Shown one piece after another: positions 17,569 to 27,055 of a DNA stretch of 64,000 nt; the first letter of the stretch is position 1, and each line of letters starts with the position of its first letter. The stretch spans positions 3,886,001-3,950,000 of the forward strand of contig OX638333.1 in NCBI GenBank assembly GCA_951812895.1, in the 5' to 3' direction. This stretch comes from an uncultured Roseovarius sp. (GTDB lineage: Bacteria; Pseudomonadota; Alphaproteobacteria; Rhodobacterales; Rhodobacteraceae). Below the pieces are notes generated by a model. That model was not told the DNA's origin and did not search any database. It saw only the letters and a program-made list of their open reading frames with translations. A program made the translations under genes and the position numbers.

Positions 17569-18246
17569 ATGATACCCTCCTCCTACCCCAGCAAAGAAGA
17601 AATCGCCCGCCTTACCGCCCGCATGCTGCTGGAAATTCAGGCTGTTCACTTCAACGCCGATGAACCTTTTATTCTTGCCTCTGGCCTGCCATCGCCCACC
17701 TACATCGATTGCCGAAAGCTGATTTCGCATCCACGTATCCGCTCCACCCTGATGGATTTTCTGACAGTCACGGTGATGCGTAACGCTGGTTTTGAAGCGT
17801 TTGACAACATTGGCGGGGGCGAGACGGCAGGGATTCCCTTTGCCGCCCTGGTCGCTGAACGCATGGCACTGCCGATGACCTATGTGCGCAAAAAACCCAA
17901 AGGCTACGGGCGTAACGCCCGTATCGAAGGCGAGATGACAGAAGGGCAACGGGTTTTGCTGGTCGAAGATCTGACCACCGATGGCGGCTCAAAACTCAGC
18001 TTCGTCGATGCTATCCGCGAAACCGGGGCAGACTGCGGGCACACCGCAGTGATATTTTACTACGGCATATTCCCGGAAACCGAAAAGACACTGGGCGATC
18101 ACGGTGTTCAACTGCACCACCTGTGCACGTGGTGGGATGTATTGACCGAGGCACGTGCACAAGGTGCATTTGATACTGAAACATTGAACGGCGTCGAATC
18201 GTTTTTGAAGGACCCGCGCGCCTGGCAGGCGGCAAACAGCAAATAG
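17569..18246 (+). CDS. pyrE: Orotate phosphoribosyltransferase
   Basis: A 225-residue protein that transfers ribose phosphate from PRPP to orotate. Motifs: [20 protein letters not shown] near residue 36, [37 protein letters not shown] (flexible-loop region) and the PRPP-binding [20 protein letters not shown]. It follows pyrC and precedes dnaB, the latter behind a 230-bp regulatory spacer. Confidence 0.96.
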   Translation: MIPSSYPSKEEIARLTARMLLEIQAVHFNADEPFILASGLPSPTYIDCRKLISHPRIRSTLMDFLTVTVMRNAGFEAFDNIGGGETAGIPFAALVAERMALPMTYVRKKPKGYGRNARIEGEMTEGQRVLLVEDLTTDGGSKLSFVDAIRETGADCGHTAVIFYYGIFPETEKTLGDHGVQLHHLCTWWDVLTEARAQGAFDTETLNGVESFLKDPRAWQAANSK

Positions 18247-18359
18247 AATCACATACCGCTCAATGCCGTTGTACAGAAATTAAGTTTCTTCGCGACTTTA
18301 CTGCCACGCCCCTCGCCGTTAATGCGCAGTACCTACGAAATAGGTGAAAGGTTTGCGCA

Positions 18360-18405
18360 ATACCCACAATATATGGTATATATCGATATCCACAATCTAT
18401 CCACA
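18360..18405 (+). promoter_or_regulatory. Cluster of DnaA-box-like 9-mers upstream of dnaB
   Basis: ATATCCACA (18386-18394) and CTATCCACA (18397-18405) each differ from the DnaA consensus TTATCCACA at one position and start exactly 11 bp apart. A weaker ATACCCACA is at 18360-18368, and the stretch between is very AT-rich. The cluster is about 75-115 bp before the dnaB start, where DnaA-dependent control of the helicase gene is plausible. Confidence 0.45.
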
Positions 18406-18476
18406 GAAACATACAATTTGCGCCAATGCGTTAAGCGTCTGTAAGAGGTGGACCCCATAAGAATCGGGGGAACAGA

Positions 18477-19970
18477 ATGAACGAGGTCACCAGCTTCAAC
18501 GCATCAGGCGTTGAGGTGCAGAATGCCGATGCGATGCCGCATTCGATTGAGGCTGAACAACAGCTTCTCGGGGCGATCCTGACCAACAACGACATCTATG
18601 ACAGGGTGGCTAGTGTCATCGGTCCTCAGCATTTTTATGACCCGGTTCATGCCCGCATCTACGAAACCGCCGCGGCCAGGATTGCCAAGGGCAATCTGGC
18701 GTCTCCGGTCACGCTGAAAACCTTCCTTGAAGAAGATGACGGTCTGAAAGAACTGGGCGGCCCCGCCTACCTTGCCCGTCTCGCAGGGGCAGCGATCAGT
18801 GCATTTGCGGCACGCGATTATGCCCAGATGATTTACGATATGGCCATCCGACGCGAATTGATTGGTCTGGGACATGACATCGCGGGCAAGGCCGCGCGAG
18901 CAGAGGTTGACAGCGAACCACGGGACCAAATTGTTGAAGCGGAACAAAAGCTCTACAAACTCTCTGAACAAGGGCAAACAGAAAGCGGATTTCAAAGCTT
19001 TCTCAAAGCTGTAACTGATGCAGTTAATGTTGCAAACGCGGCCTATCAACGTGACGGTGGCCTTGCAGGCATTTCCACCGGCCTGACGGACATGGACCGC
19101 AAACTTGGCGGGCTTCACAAGTCTGATCTTCTGATACTTGCTGGTCGACCGTCTATGGGGAAAACCTCGTTGGCGACTAACATCGCCTTTAACATCGCCA
19201 AGAAATACCGCCGGGGTACGACAACTGATGGCTCTGAGGGCACCGTTGATGGGGGTGTCGTGGGGTTCTATTCGTTAGAGATGAGCGCCGAGCAGCTTGC
19301 CGCACGGGTATTGTCCGAAGCATCCGAGGTTCCATCAGAGCAAATCAGACGCGGTGACATGACCGAAGGGGAATTCCGTCGCTTTGTCGAAGCCGCCAAA
19401 ACCCTGGAATCCTGCCCGCTTTACATCGACGACACGCCGGCCCTGCCCATTTCACAGCTGGCAGCGCGCGCACGGCGCCTTAAACGCACCCACGGGCTTG
19501 ATGTCCTGATCGTGGACTATTTACAGCTTGTTCGTCCGGCAACCGCTAAAGACAGCCGCGTGAACGAGGTTTCTGAAATCACCCAGGGCCTGAAGGCGAT
19601 CGCAAAAGAGCTTGATATACCCGTTATCGCCCTGTCTCAGCTTTCTCGTCAGGTTGAAAGCCGCGACGACAAGCGTCCTCAGCTTTCTGATCTGCGGGAA
19701 TCGGGGTCGATCGAACAGGATGCCGATGTGGTCATGTTCGTGTTCCGTGAAGAATACTATGCTGAACGTGAAAAACCTTCTGATGAAAAACTGGAAGAAA
19801 TGGCCGCCTGGACCGAACGCATGGAACGCCTCCATGGCAAGGCCGAAGTCGTCATCGGCAAACAACGCCACGGCCCGATTGGCACGGTCGAGCTAAGCTT
19901 TGAGGGGCGTTTCACCCGATTTGGCAACCTGGTCAAACCCTGGCAGCAATCCGACGATCAAGAGTTTTAA
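18477..19970 (+). CDS. dnaB: Replicative DNA helicase
   Basis: A 497-residue hexameric helicase that unwinds DNA at the replication fork and loads with DnaA/DnaC-type partners. The N-terminal domain starts MPHSIEAEQQLLGAILTNND. The RecA-like core has GISTGLTDMDRKLGGLHKSD, Walker A ILAGRPSMGKTSLATNIAFN, Walker B VLIVDYLQLVRP and IPVIALSQLSRQVESRDDKR, ending RHGPIGTVELSFEGRFTRF. The ATG at 18477 has GGGGGAACAG upstream. No intein is present. It is a single gene behind a 230-bp spacer after pyrE. Confidence 0.97.
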   Translation: MNEVTSFNASGVEVQNADAMPHSIEAEQQLLGAILTNNDIYDRVASVIGPQHFYDPVHARIYETAAARIAKGNLASPVTLKTFLEEDDGLKELGGPAYLARLAGAAISAFAARDYAQMIYDMAIRRELIGLGHDIAGKAARAEVDSEPRDQIVEAEQKLYKLSEQGQTESGFQSFLKAVTDAVNVANAAYQRDGGLAGISTGLTDMDRKLGGLHKSDLLILAGRPSMGKTSLATNIAFNIAKKYRRGTTTDGSEGTVDGGVVGFYSLEMSAEQLAARVLSEASEVPSEQIRRGDMTEGEFRRFVEAAKTLESCPLYIDDTPALPISQLAARARRLKRTHGLDVLIVDYLQLVRPATAKDSRVNEVSEITQGLKAIAKELDIPVIALSQLSRQVESRDDKRPQLSDLRESGSIEQDADVVMFVFREEYYAEREKPSDEKLEEMAAWTERMERLHGKAEVVIGKQRHGPIGTVELSFEGRFTRFGNLVKPWQQSDDQEF

Positions 19971-20040
19971 TACTACCGCAATTGCAGCCAAAAATTTGCA
20001 ACACAGTTCGGCCACCGCTACTGTCTGCTGACAGACAGTT

Positions 20041-21123
20041 TTGAGGGCAGATGTGGACAGACGCACTTTTTTGCAGACAAGTTCAGCAGCAGCAGTCTGT
20101 GTAATGGCCTCGACTGAGGCCCAGGCTGGATTGCCGCAAGGTTTTCGCGTTCCTGCCGAAGAGTCGCCGCACGAGGCCACAATTATGATGTGGCCCGCCA
20201 GCCGTAGGGTGTATACCGGCAAGAGTTATTTGCGGTTGGTGCAGCGCACTATTTCTAAAATAGCCAATGCTATCAAAGACTTTGAGCCGGTAATTCTCCT
20301 TGCAGATGCCAACGAACACAGCCGAATACGCAAACTTGTTTCCGACGATGTTGTGCTTTGGGATATTCCGACTGAGGATCTCTGGGCGCGTGATGCTGGC
20401 CCTTTAATCGCGACCGCTTCCAATGGACGACGCGTGCACAGCCATATCCGTTTCAACGGTTGGGGCAAAAAACAGGTCCACAAATTCGATGGGGCGGTCG
20501 CCAAATCAGTCACGGACCGGCTAGGGTTCGACACCTATGACAGCGGCCTGCGAGGCGAATGCGGCGGTGCAGATCAGGATGGTCACGGAAATCTGATTGC
20601 GCATGAAAGCAGCTGGGTTATCGCCAACCGAAATCCAGGGTTAAGCCAGGCAGAAATTGAACGCAGATTGCTGTCAGCATATGGTGCCCGCCATTTGGTC
20701 TGGTCAGAAGGGCTGAAAGCGCGGGACGTCACCGACTATCACATCGACGGCCTCGCCCGGTTCACCGGCCCCGGCCGCGTTCTGATGAATTTGCCCAAAA
20801 GGCCCGATGCCCGTGATCCGTTTCACAAGGCGGCGAACAGAACCCACAAGGACTTGACCGACGCCGGATTGACTTTGGACATAATCCCCGACCCCACGCA
20901 CCGTCGAGTAAAAAGCATTGATTTTGTAGCGTCTTACGTAAATTACTATGTGTGCAACGGCGCAGTTATCATGCCTCATTTCGGTGATTCTGACAGCGAC
21001 CAGATCGCGCAGTCAGCATTGGCGCGTCATTATCCCGGGCGCGAAATCATTGCTCTCAACACCGACCCATTGGGCGAGAACGGCGGGGGTATTCACTGCG
21101 CAACCCAACAGCTTCCGGCCTGA
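20041..21123 (+). CDS. Agmatine deiminase/peptidylarginine deiminase family protein with Tat signal
   Basis: A 360-residue guanidino-modifying enzyme (PPAD fold). A twin-arginine-like leader, DRRTFLQTSSAAAVCVMAST, precedes an AxA site, so the protein is probably exported by the Tat system encoded at 37.7-39.6 kb. Catalytic landmarks are WARDAGPLIA, RFNGWGKK, RDVTDYHIDGLARFTGP (His/Asp) and GGGIHCATQQLP (nucleophile Cys). Agmatine deiminases are usually cytoplasmic, so an exported form suggests deimination of agmatine, arginine or peptide substrates in the periplasm. The start is TTG at 20041 or GTG at 20053; neither has a good ribosome binding site. Confidence 0.85.
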   Translation: MRADVDRRTFLQTSSAAAVCVMASTEAQAGLPQGFRVPAEESPHEATIMMWPASRRVYTGKSYLRLVQRTISKIANAIKDFEPVILLADANEHSRIRKLVSDDVVLWDIPTEDLWARDAGPLIATASNGRRVHSHIRFNGWGKKQVHKFDGAVAKSVTDRLGFDTYDSGLRGECGGADQDGHGNLIAHESSWVIANRNPGLSQAEIERRLLSAYGARHLVWSEGLKARDVTDYHIDGLARFTGPGRVLMNLPKRPDARDPFHKAANRTHKDLTDAGLTLDIIPDPTHRRVKSIDFVASYVNYYVCNGAVIMPHFGDSDSDQIAQSALARHYPGREIIALNTDPLGENGGGIHCATQQLPA

Positions 21124-21193
21124 ACTTCGCCGACAGTCAACCTTATATTCTGTTTCCACTTGACCCACGCGCCCAGCCTGTCAAAACGCCTGC

Positions 21194-22231
21194 ATGAGTA
21201 CAGCGACACTTACGATTGATTTAGACGCAATAGTCTCCAACTGGCGCGCACTTGACGCCATGACCGATTGCGAAACCGCGGCGGTGGTCAAGGCCGACGG
21301 CTACGGTCTTGGCGCAGGCAAGGTTGGGCGTGCGCTGGCCCGCGCCGGTGCTCATCGGTTTTTTGTGGCAGCGGCAGAAGAAGGTGCCGCACTGCGACAG
21401 GCCCTTGGCCCAAGCCCAGTTATTTCGGTGTTTTCCGGTCATATGGCTGGCGATTCAGATATAATCGGCGATACCGATTTGGTTCCGATGATCAATTCGG
21501 TTGACCAGCTGATCCGCCATTTCGAAGCTCTCCCAGGCCACCCTTTTGGCATTCAACTCGACACCGGGATGAACCGGCTGGGGATGGAGCCAGGTGAATG
21601 GGCCGCCATCCGTGATGTAGCACTTGCACAAGGTCCACAACTGATTATGAGCCATCTGGCCTGTGCAGATGAGCCCGATATCGAAATGAACGAAGCTCAG
21701 ATTCGTGCCTTTGTTGAGATGACCGAAGGGGCGGATGTTCCGCGCTCACTGGCCAATACGGGTGGTATCCTTCTGGGTAAAAACTACCATTTTGACCTCA
21801 CCCGGCCCGGAATCGGCACCTTTGGCGGACGGCCTTTTGCTGATGCATCTCCCGTAGTTCGCTTGGAGGCACCCGTCATTCAATGTCGAGACCTCGCACC
21901 CGGAGAGAGCGTTGGTTATGGGAACAAGTTTGTTGCAACCCGACAAACCCGCATCGCGACAATTGCCGCAGGTTATGCTGATGGGCTGCACCGGGTGCTG
22001 GGACCAAAAGCACAGGCCTTCGCAGAAGAAGAACCATGCCCAATCGCTGGACGCATTTCGATGGATACAATCGGGGTGGACATTACAGACCTGAAAGGTG
22101 ATCCGACATCGCTTGAATTGATTGGTCCGCAACAAACACCTGATATGCTGGCCGACTACGCAGGAACCATCGGCTATGAAATCCTGACCTCACTCGGCGG
22201 GCGCTACACGCGTCGTTATACCGGCGGATGA
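21194..22231 (+). CDS. alr: Alanine racemase
   Basis: A 345-residue PLP enzyme that makes D-alanine for peptidoglycan. The PLP lysine is in [20 protein letters not shown]; other motifs are [47 protein letters not shown] and the catalytic-Tyr-bearing region [15 protein letters not shown]-like segment ([13 protein letters not shown]). The length is at the short end of the normal range. Its stop overlaps the ATG of the mlaE-like gene (ATGA, 22228-22231), an arrangement that couples cell-wall and envelope-lipid genes. Confidence 0.95.
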   Translation: MSTATLTIDLDAIVSNWRALDAMTDCETAAVVKADGYGLGAGKVGRALARAGAHRFFVAAAEEGAALRQALGPSPVISVFSGHMAGDSDIIGDTDLVPMINSVDQLIRHFEALPGHPFGIQLDTGMNRLGMEPGEWAAIRDVALAQGPQLIMSHLACADEPDIEMNEAQIRAFVEMTEGADVPRSLANTGGILLGKNYHFDLTRPGIGTFGGRPFADASPVVRLEAPVIQCRDLAPGESVGYGNKFVATRQTRIATIAAGYADGLHRVLGPKAQAFAEEEPCPIAGRISMDTIGVDITDLKGDPTSLELIGPQQTPDMLADYAGTIGYEILTSLGGRYTRRYTGG

Positions 22232-23013
22232 TTGTGTTGTTATCCCCACTCGCCGCGATTGGCCGCTCCACGCTTGGAACGCTCGCCGCCTTGGGCCGTC
22301 TGGCTCTGTTTGGCGGCCGCACGATCGGGCATATGGTGAAGCCGCCATTTTACTTTAAGGAAATTCTGTACTCCCTTATAAACGTAGGATATCTCAGCCT
22401 TCCGGTTGTTGGGCTTACCGCCATCTTTACCGGCGGCGCTCTTGCGCTGCAAATTTACTCGGGCGGTGCGCGCTTTAATGCAGAGGCCGTTGTACCCCAG
22501 ATTGTTGCTATTGGTATGGTCCGTGAATTGGGCCCAGTTCTGGTGGGATTGATGATTGCAGCGCGGGTGACATCTTCTATCGCCGCCGAAATCGCCACGA
22601 TGAAAGTGACCGAACAGATCGATGCCTTGGTCACACTTTCAACCAATCCGATGCAATATCTTACCGTACCCCGCGTTCTGGCGGGGCTGCTGATGGTCCC
22701 CATACTCGTCGGTGTGGGGGATGTGATTGGCATCCTTGGGGGCTACATCGTCGGCACAGGCAGCCTGGGGTTCAATCCGGCCACCTATCTTAAAAACACC
22801 GTCGATTTTGTTGAGATGCGCGACATCGTATCTTCACTGGTCAAAGGCGCGGCTTTTGGTTTTATCGCAACTTTGATGGGTTGTTATTACGGTATCAATA
22901 CCGGCCGCGGTGCACAGGGTGTTGGCCGTGCCACCAAAGGCGCGGTTGAGGCCGCGGCGATCCTGATCCTTGCCGCCAACTTCCTTCTCACCAGCATTTT
23001 CTTTTCGATATGA
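22228..23013 (+). CDS. mlaE: MlaE-type ABC transporter permease (lipid transport)
   Basis: A 261-residue integral membrane protein with about five helices and the MlaE hallmarks: [60 protein letters not shown] and [20 protein letters not shown]. MlaE is the permease of ABC systems that move phospholipids between inner and outer membranes with an MCE protein (MlaD). It overlaps alr upstream and the ATPase gene downstream (ATGA at 23010-23013). No MCE-domain gene is nearby. Confidence 0.9.
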   Translation: MIVLLSPLAAIGRSTLGTLAALGRLALFGGRTIGHMVKPPFYFKEILYSLINVGYLSLPVVGLTAIFTGGALALQIYSGGARFNAEAVVPQIVAIGMVRELGPVLVGLMIAARVTSSIAAEIATMKVTEQIDALVTLSTNPMQYLTVPRVLAGLLMVPILVGVGDVIGILGGYIVGTGSLGFNPATYLKNTVDFVEMRDIVSSLVKGAAFGFIATLMGCYYGINTGRGAQGVGRATKGAVEAAAILILAANFLLTSIFFSI

Positions 23014-23756
23014 TAGAGCTTCGCAACGTTCATAAATCCTTTGGCAGCAACCACGTCCTGCGTGGCGTCGATCTGAATATTACCAAAGGTTCGTCGATGG
23101 TGGTGATCGGCGGTTCGGGCACTGGTAAGTCCATTTGCCTCAAAAGCATTCTGGGGCTTGTTGTTCATGACAGCGGTACCATCACTCTGGACGGCGAAGA
23201 TGTTAAAAAGGCAGAACGCGACAGCTTTCTCGCCCGCTTTGGCATGCTGTTTCAGGGCGGTGCGTTGTTTGACTCCCTGCCCGTCTGGCAAAACGTGGCC
23301 TTCCGTCTGTTGCGCGGCTCTCTCAAACGCCCAAAGACAGAAGCCCGCGAAATTGCCATCGAAAAGCTTCGCCGCGTGGGACTGAAGGCTGACGTTGCAG
23401 ATCTGTTCCCCGCAGAACTATCCGGTGGCATGCAAAAAAGGGTTGGCCTCGCCCGCGCAATCGCGGCAGAGCCCGAGATCATCTTTTTCGATGAACCCAC
23501 CACTGGCCTTGATCCGATTATGTCCGGGGTCATTAACGATCTCATCCGTGAAATCGTCGTGGAAATGGGTGCCACAGCCATGACAATCACCCACGATATG
23601 TCTTCTGTCCGCGCCATCGCTGATAATGTGGCCATGCTGCATGACGGGATAATCCAGTGGACCGGACCGGTGGCTGATATGGATGCGTCGGGCGATCCCT
23701 ATCTGGAGCAATTCATTCACGGCAAAGCGGACGGGCCAATTGAGGCGGTGCGCTGA
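23010..23756 (+). CDS. mlaF: MlaF-type ABC transporter ATPase
   Basis: A 248-residue ABC ATPase with Walker A VVIGGSGTGKSICLKSILGL, Q-loop FQGGALFDSLPVWQNVAFRL, signature ELSGGMQKRVGLARAIAAEP and Walker B IIFFDEPTTGLDPIMSGVI, then TITHDMSSVRAIADNVAML. The LSGGMQKRVGLARA form is typical of MlaF. It energises the MlaE permease, with which it overlaps by 4 nt. The pair lacks mlaD, mlaC and mlaB here, so the MCE partner must be encoded elsewhere. Confidence 0.92.
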   Translation: MIELRNVHKSFGSNHVLRGVDLNITKGSSMVVIGGSGTGKSICLKSILGLVVHDSGTITLDGEDVKKAERDSFLARFGMLFQGGALFDSLPVWQNVAFRLLRGSLKRPKTEAREIAIEKLRRVGLKADVADLFPAELSGGMQKRVGLARAIAAEPEIIFFDEPTTGLDPIMSGVINDLIREIVVEMGATAMTITHDMSSVRAIADNVAMLHDGIIQWTGPVADMDASGDPYLEQFIHGKADGPIEAVR

Positions 23757-23762
23757 CCCGGA

Positions 23763-24074
23763 TCACCCGTCGATATATTGAAACAGCATAACATCGGCTA
23801 TGCCCTCTTCGTCCGCTTTGATAAGTGCTTTGATTTTGCGGCTATGAAAACCAGCGGTCATAACCTCGGCCTCAGTCATCGAAAGCCGCGCCATCAGATG
23901 CATTACGCTTTTTTGCCCCTGATCTTCGCTTCTCACTGTCCTGAGATAATTTTCAAGACGCACTCTTCGCGAGATTCGAAGATATTGAAACTGGCCAAAT
24001 GCGAGAACTGCAATAACTGCGGTCAATATTGCGGCCCAATTCGACAACGTCGAAAGCCAGGTTTCATAATTCAT
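23763..24074 (-). CDS. Small membrane-anchored protein of unknown function
   Basis: A 103-residue protein with one N-terminal membrane helix (WAAILTAVIAVLAFGQFQYL, about residues 13-32) followed by a basic stretch RISRRVRLENYLRT and a soluble C-terminal part containing VMHLMARLSMTEAEVMTAGF, which looks like a small helical, possibly winged-helix-like domain. I do not recognise the family. It is on the opposite strand, ending 6 nt from mlaF and pointing away from the pqiA-like gene. Confidence 0.6.
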   Translation of the reverse strand: MNYETWLSTLSNWAAILTAVIAVLAFGQFQYLRISRRVRLENYLRTVRSEDQGQKSVMHLMARLSMTEAEVMTAGFHSRKIKALIKADEEGIADVMLFQYIDG

Positions 24075-24206
24075 CTGTCACCTCCTGCCAGTATCGTGTC
24101 GCGTAAATCAATCCGAGACATCAGGTTACCATAGAAACTTTCCACGGACAGACTTGCACCATCTTACTGCGGTGTTTACCTCAAATTGGAAATCCGCAGG
24201 ACACAC

Positions 24207-24665
24207 ATGCTCAAATACGCCAACCTCGCCCTCCTCATTTTATTCCCCATCGCATGGTTCGCCCCTCTGATGCGCGCTGGACTACTACCGCTTTTCGGGT
24301 TGAGTGAGATTTCCGTGATCACCGGACTGCAAAGCTTGTGGGAATCGGACGCGATCCTCGCCCTACTGGTCACGTTTTTCGCGCTATTCGCGCCTTACAC
24401 CAAAACCGTTGGCCTCGCGCTCATCCACTTCGGCCTGCTGCGACGAAAAACACTTCCCATTCTCCAAATTCTGGGAAAGCTCGCGATGGCTGATGTTTTC
24501 CTGATCGCGCTCTACATAACGCTGACCAAGGGGATCGGCATCGGGAAAATCGAAACCGCCTGGGGTCTCTACCTGTTCACCGCATGTATTGTGGCGTCGA
24601 TTCTGATTGGGCACTTTACTGAAAAATCTCGGCGCACGGCAACGATTGTTTCCAAAGTAGAATAA
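24207..24665 (+). CDS. PqiA-like paraquat-inducible membrane protein
   Basis: About 152 residues with four hydrophobic helices. It resembles single-domain PqiA proteins: LALLILFPIAWFAPLMRAGL, ITGLQSLWESDAILALLVTF, and LGKLAMADVFLIALYITLTK. The Zn-ribbon cysteines of larger PqiA/LetA proteins are absent. The ATG at 24207 (CAGGA upstream) is better than a TTG at 24186. PqiA/LetA proteins work with MCE proteins in envelope lipid transport, so its position 450 bp after mlaEF is suggestive. Confidence 0.75.
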   Translation: MLKYANLALLILFPIAWFAPLMRAGLLPLFGLSEISVITGLQSLWESDAILALLVTFFALFAPYTKTVGLALIHFGLLRRKTLPILQILGKLAMADVFLIALYITLTKGIGIGKIETAWGLYLFTACIVASILIGHFTEKSRRTATIVSKVE

Positions 24666-24792
24666 ATCAGAACCGCTCTCAAAGAAATTTCGCAGATTTG
24701 ACAGAGCGTTAGGTAATTTTCTCTTGGGGGAATTCCGCTTATAGGCCTACACTTCCCTACCGTATTACGGGTGTGCACTTTCGGGGGAAGTC

Positions 24793-25596
24793 ATGACCGA
24801 TCATTTAAGATCACTTGCTGTTATAATCAAATACCTTGCCCACCGCCTGGCGGTTTTCATGTTTTTTCTGGCCGCCATTGGGCTGACTGGCGCAACTATA
24901 CTTGCCGCTGCGGGCGTTTTACCCTGGGTACAATTTACCGCCTTTTTCGGCGGAACGGCCTACGTAAACGCCGGACAAATTGCACAGATCGGGATCACCG
25001 TTTTATCGGTCCTTTTGTGCTTTTACTTGCCGGCAAATTTGCGAATCATGAAGCTGGAAAATTCCCATCGACGGTTCGATATCGGGATGGAAGACGTGGC
25101 GCGCGCCTATGCGGTGGCACATGCATCCGACCGCAAGAACGTATTTCGCCTTAGCTCAGAATTTGATGCCGTGCGTGAGCGGTTGAACTACATGCGAACC
25201 CACCCGGAGCTTGAAACCTTCGAGCCCGGCGTTCTGGAAGCAGCGGCACAAATGTCGTTTATCAGTCACGAACTGGCCGATATCTATTCTGATGACAAGG
25301 TCGAGCGCGCGCATACTTTCCTGAAACAACGCCAACAGGAAGTCGAGGCATTTAATGCCCGGATCGAGCGCGCCAAACTTATTGTTCAGGAAATCAAGTA
25401 CTGGACACATGAGGTTGAGCTTGAAGAGACGCTGGCGGCCAACCAGCTACAGAAACTACGCGAAGAAGTGCAGGATCTGTTGCCCGACCTGATGATCTCT
25501 GATGACATTGTGCGCCCCGATGGCACCGTCGTCGCAATTCCCAAGGCACCGAACAGTGACAAACCCCGACCACGCGGCCGGGCACGACTTCCTTGA
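24793..25596 (+). CDS. Conserved membrane protein with long coiled-coil region
   Basis: A 267-residue protein. Two N-terminal membrane helices (AVFMFFLAAIGLTGATILAA and GQIAQIGITVLSVLLCFYLP) are followed by about 200 soluble residues that are charged and helical (DKVERAHTFLKQRQQEVEAF, ARIERAKLIVQEIKYWTHEV), probably a coiled coil. It precedes radA by 65 nt on the same strand; relatives in Rhodobacteraceae are often annotated simply as DNA repair protein because of this neighbourhood, which is no evidence of function. A membrane-associated structural role is as likely. Confidence 0.7.
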   Translation: MTDHLRSLAVIIKYLAHRLAVFMFFLAAIGLTGATILAAAGVLPWVQFTAFFGGTAYVNAGQIAQIGITVLSVLLCFYLPANLRIMKLENSHRRFDIGMEDVARAYAVAHASDRKNVFRLSSEFDAVRERLNYMRTHPELETFEPGVLEAAAQMSFISHELADIYSDDKVERAHTFLKQRQQEVEAFNARIERAKLIVQEIKYWTHEVELEETLAANQLQKLREEVQDLLPDLMISDDIVRPDGTVVAIPKAPNSDKPRPRGRARLP

Positions 25597-25661
25597 TCTA
25601 AATATCAGGAACTGAGGATCTGGGGTTTGACCCCCGGCCTGTCTTCGGGCATCACGCCTTT

Positions 25662-27026
25662 ATGGGTAAATCCGCCTCTTTCACCTGCACGGCCTGTGGC
25701 GTGTCGCATCGCAAATGGTCCGGCCAGTGCGAAGCCTGCGGTGCATGGAACACGATCGTTGAAGAGGCCCCGCTTTCCACCGGCCCAAAGTCCAAATCCC
25801 TTGGTGCAAACCGTGGTGCGGCACTGAACCTGACCGATCTGTCCGACAGCGAACCACCTCCCCCACGCACCCATTCCACTATTGCAGAGCTTGACCGCGT
25901 ACTGGGCGGCGGGTTGGTGCCCGCCAGCGCCATTCTGGTGGGCGGCGACCCCGGCATCGGAAAATCAACGCTTTTGCTACAGGCCGCCGCCCGTTTTGCG
26001 GCTCAGGGCCTGTCCACGGTCTACATTTCCGGCGAAGAAGCCGGTGCACAGGTGCGCATGCGTGCCGCCCGGCTCGGCCTTTCCGATGCACCGGTAAAAC
26101 TGGCCACCGCAACATCACTACGCGACATCCTGACCACGCTTGATACAACCGCGCCCGATCTGGTGATCATCGATTCCATACAAACCATGTGGATCGACAC
26201 GATCGACAGCGCTCCGGGCTCTGTCGCACAGGTGCGGGCCGTTGCCCACGAACTGACAACATTTGCCAAACGCAAGGGCACTGCCGTCGTTCTGGTGGGC
26301 CACGTCACCAAAGAGGGCCAGATCGCGGGTCCGCGTGTAGTCGAACACATGGTCGACACCGTTCTCTATTTCGAAGGTGAACGCGGGCATCAGTTTCGCA
26401 TTCTGCGCAGCGTCAAAAACAGATTTGGTCCTGCAGATGAAATCGGCGTGTTTGAGATGACTGGCCGGGGCTTGGCAGAGGTTGCCAACCCTTCCGCCTT
26501 GTTCTTGTCCGGTCGGGGCGACCCCACGCCCGGTTCGGTGGTCTTCGCTGGTATCGAGGGCACCAGACCGCTGCTCGTTGAGTTACAGGCGCTTGTGGCC
26601 CCTACCCCCCATGCCCAACCCCGCCGCGCCGTGGTGGGTTGGGACAGCGCGCGCCTGGCGATGATCCTGGCCGTGCTTGAGGCGCGCTGCGGCATTCCGT
26701 TCACCGGTCTTGATGTCTATCTCAACGTCGCGGGCGGCATCCGTATTTCCGAGCCTGCTGCGGATCTCGCCGTTGCTGCTGCGCTGTTAAGTGCGCGGGA
26801 AGACGCCAGTTTACCGGCTGAAGCCGTCATTTTTGGAGAAATCAGCCTTTCAGGGGCCCTTCGACCGGTGGCTCAGACCGAAAATAGGTTGAAAGAAGCC
26901 AAAAAACTTGGTTTCACGAGCGCAATTGTGCCATCGGGTGGTAAGCCCGGCGCAACAGGTGGCTTGGCTCTTCGGGAATTCGGGGATCTGACTGCCTTTA
27001 CAGGTGAGATATTCGGCGCAGGATAG
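25662..27026 (+). CDS. radA: DNA repair/recombination protein RadA (Sms)
   Basis: A 454-residue protein that promotes branch migration in recombinational repair. Domains in order: N-terminal C4 zinc finger (FTCTACGVSHRKWSGQCEAC), RecA-like ATPase with Walker A VGGDPGIGKSTLLLQAAARF and Walker B VIIDSIQTMW, the RadA-specific RSVKNRFGPADEIGVFEM, and a C-terminal Lon-like domain (RRAVVGWDSARLAMILAVLE, GEISLSGALRPVAQTENRLK). All key residues are present. cvpA follows after 29 nt. Confidence 0.96.
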   Translation: MGKSASFTCTACGVSHRKWSGQCEACGAWNTIVEEAPLSTGPKSKSLGANRGAALNLTDLSDSEPPPPRTHSTIAELDRVLGGGLVPASAILVGGDPGIGKSTLLLQAAARFAAQGLSTVYISGEEAGAQVRMRAARLGLSDAPVKLATATSLRDILTTLDTTAPDLVIIDSIQTMWIDTIDSAPGSVAQVRAVAHELTTFAKRKGTAVVLVGHVTKEGQIAGPRVVEHMVDTVLYFEGERGHQFRILRSVKNRFGPADEIGVFEMTGRGLAEVANPSALFLSGRGDPTPGSVVFAGIEGTRPLLVELQALVAPTPHAQPRRAVVGWDSARLAMILAVLEARCGIPFTGLDVYLNVAGGIRISEPAADLAVAAALLSAREDASLPAEAVIFGEISLSGALRPVAQTENRLKEAKKLGFTSAIVPSGGKPGATGGLALREFGDLTAFTGEIFGAG

Positions 27027-27055
27027 CCGCACGACAAAAGGGACAGGACACGTTT

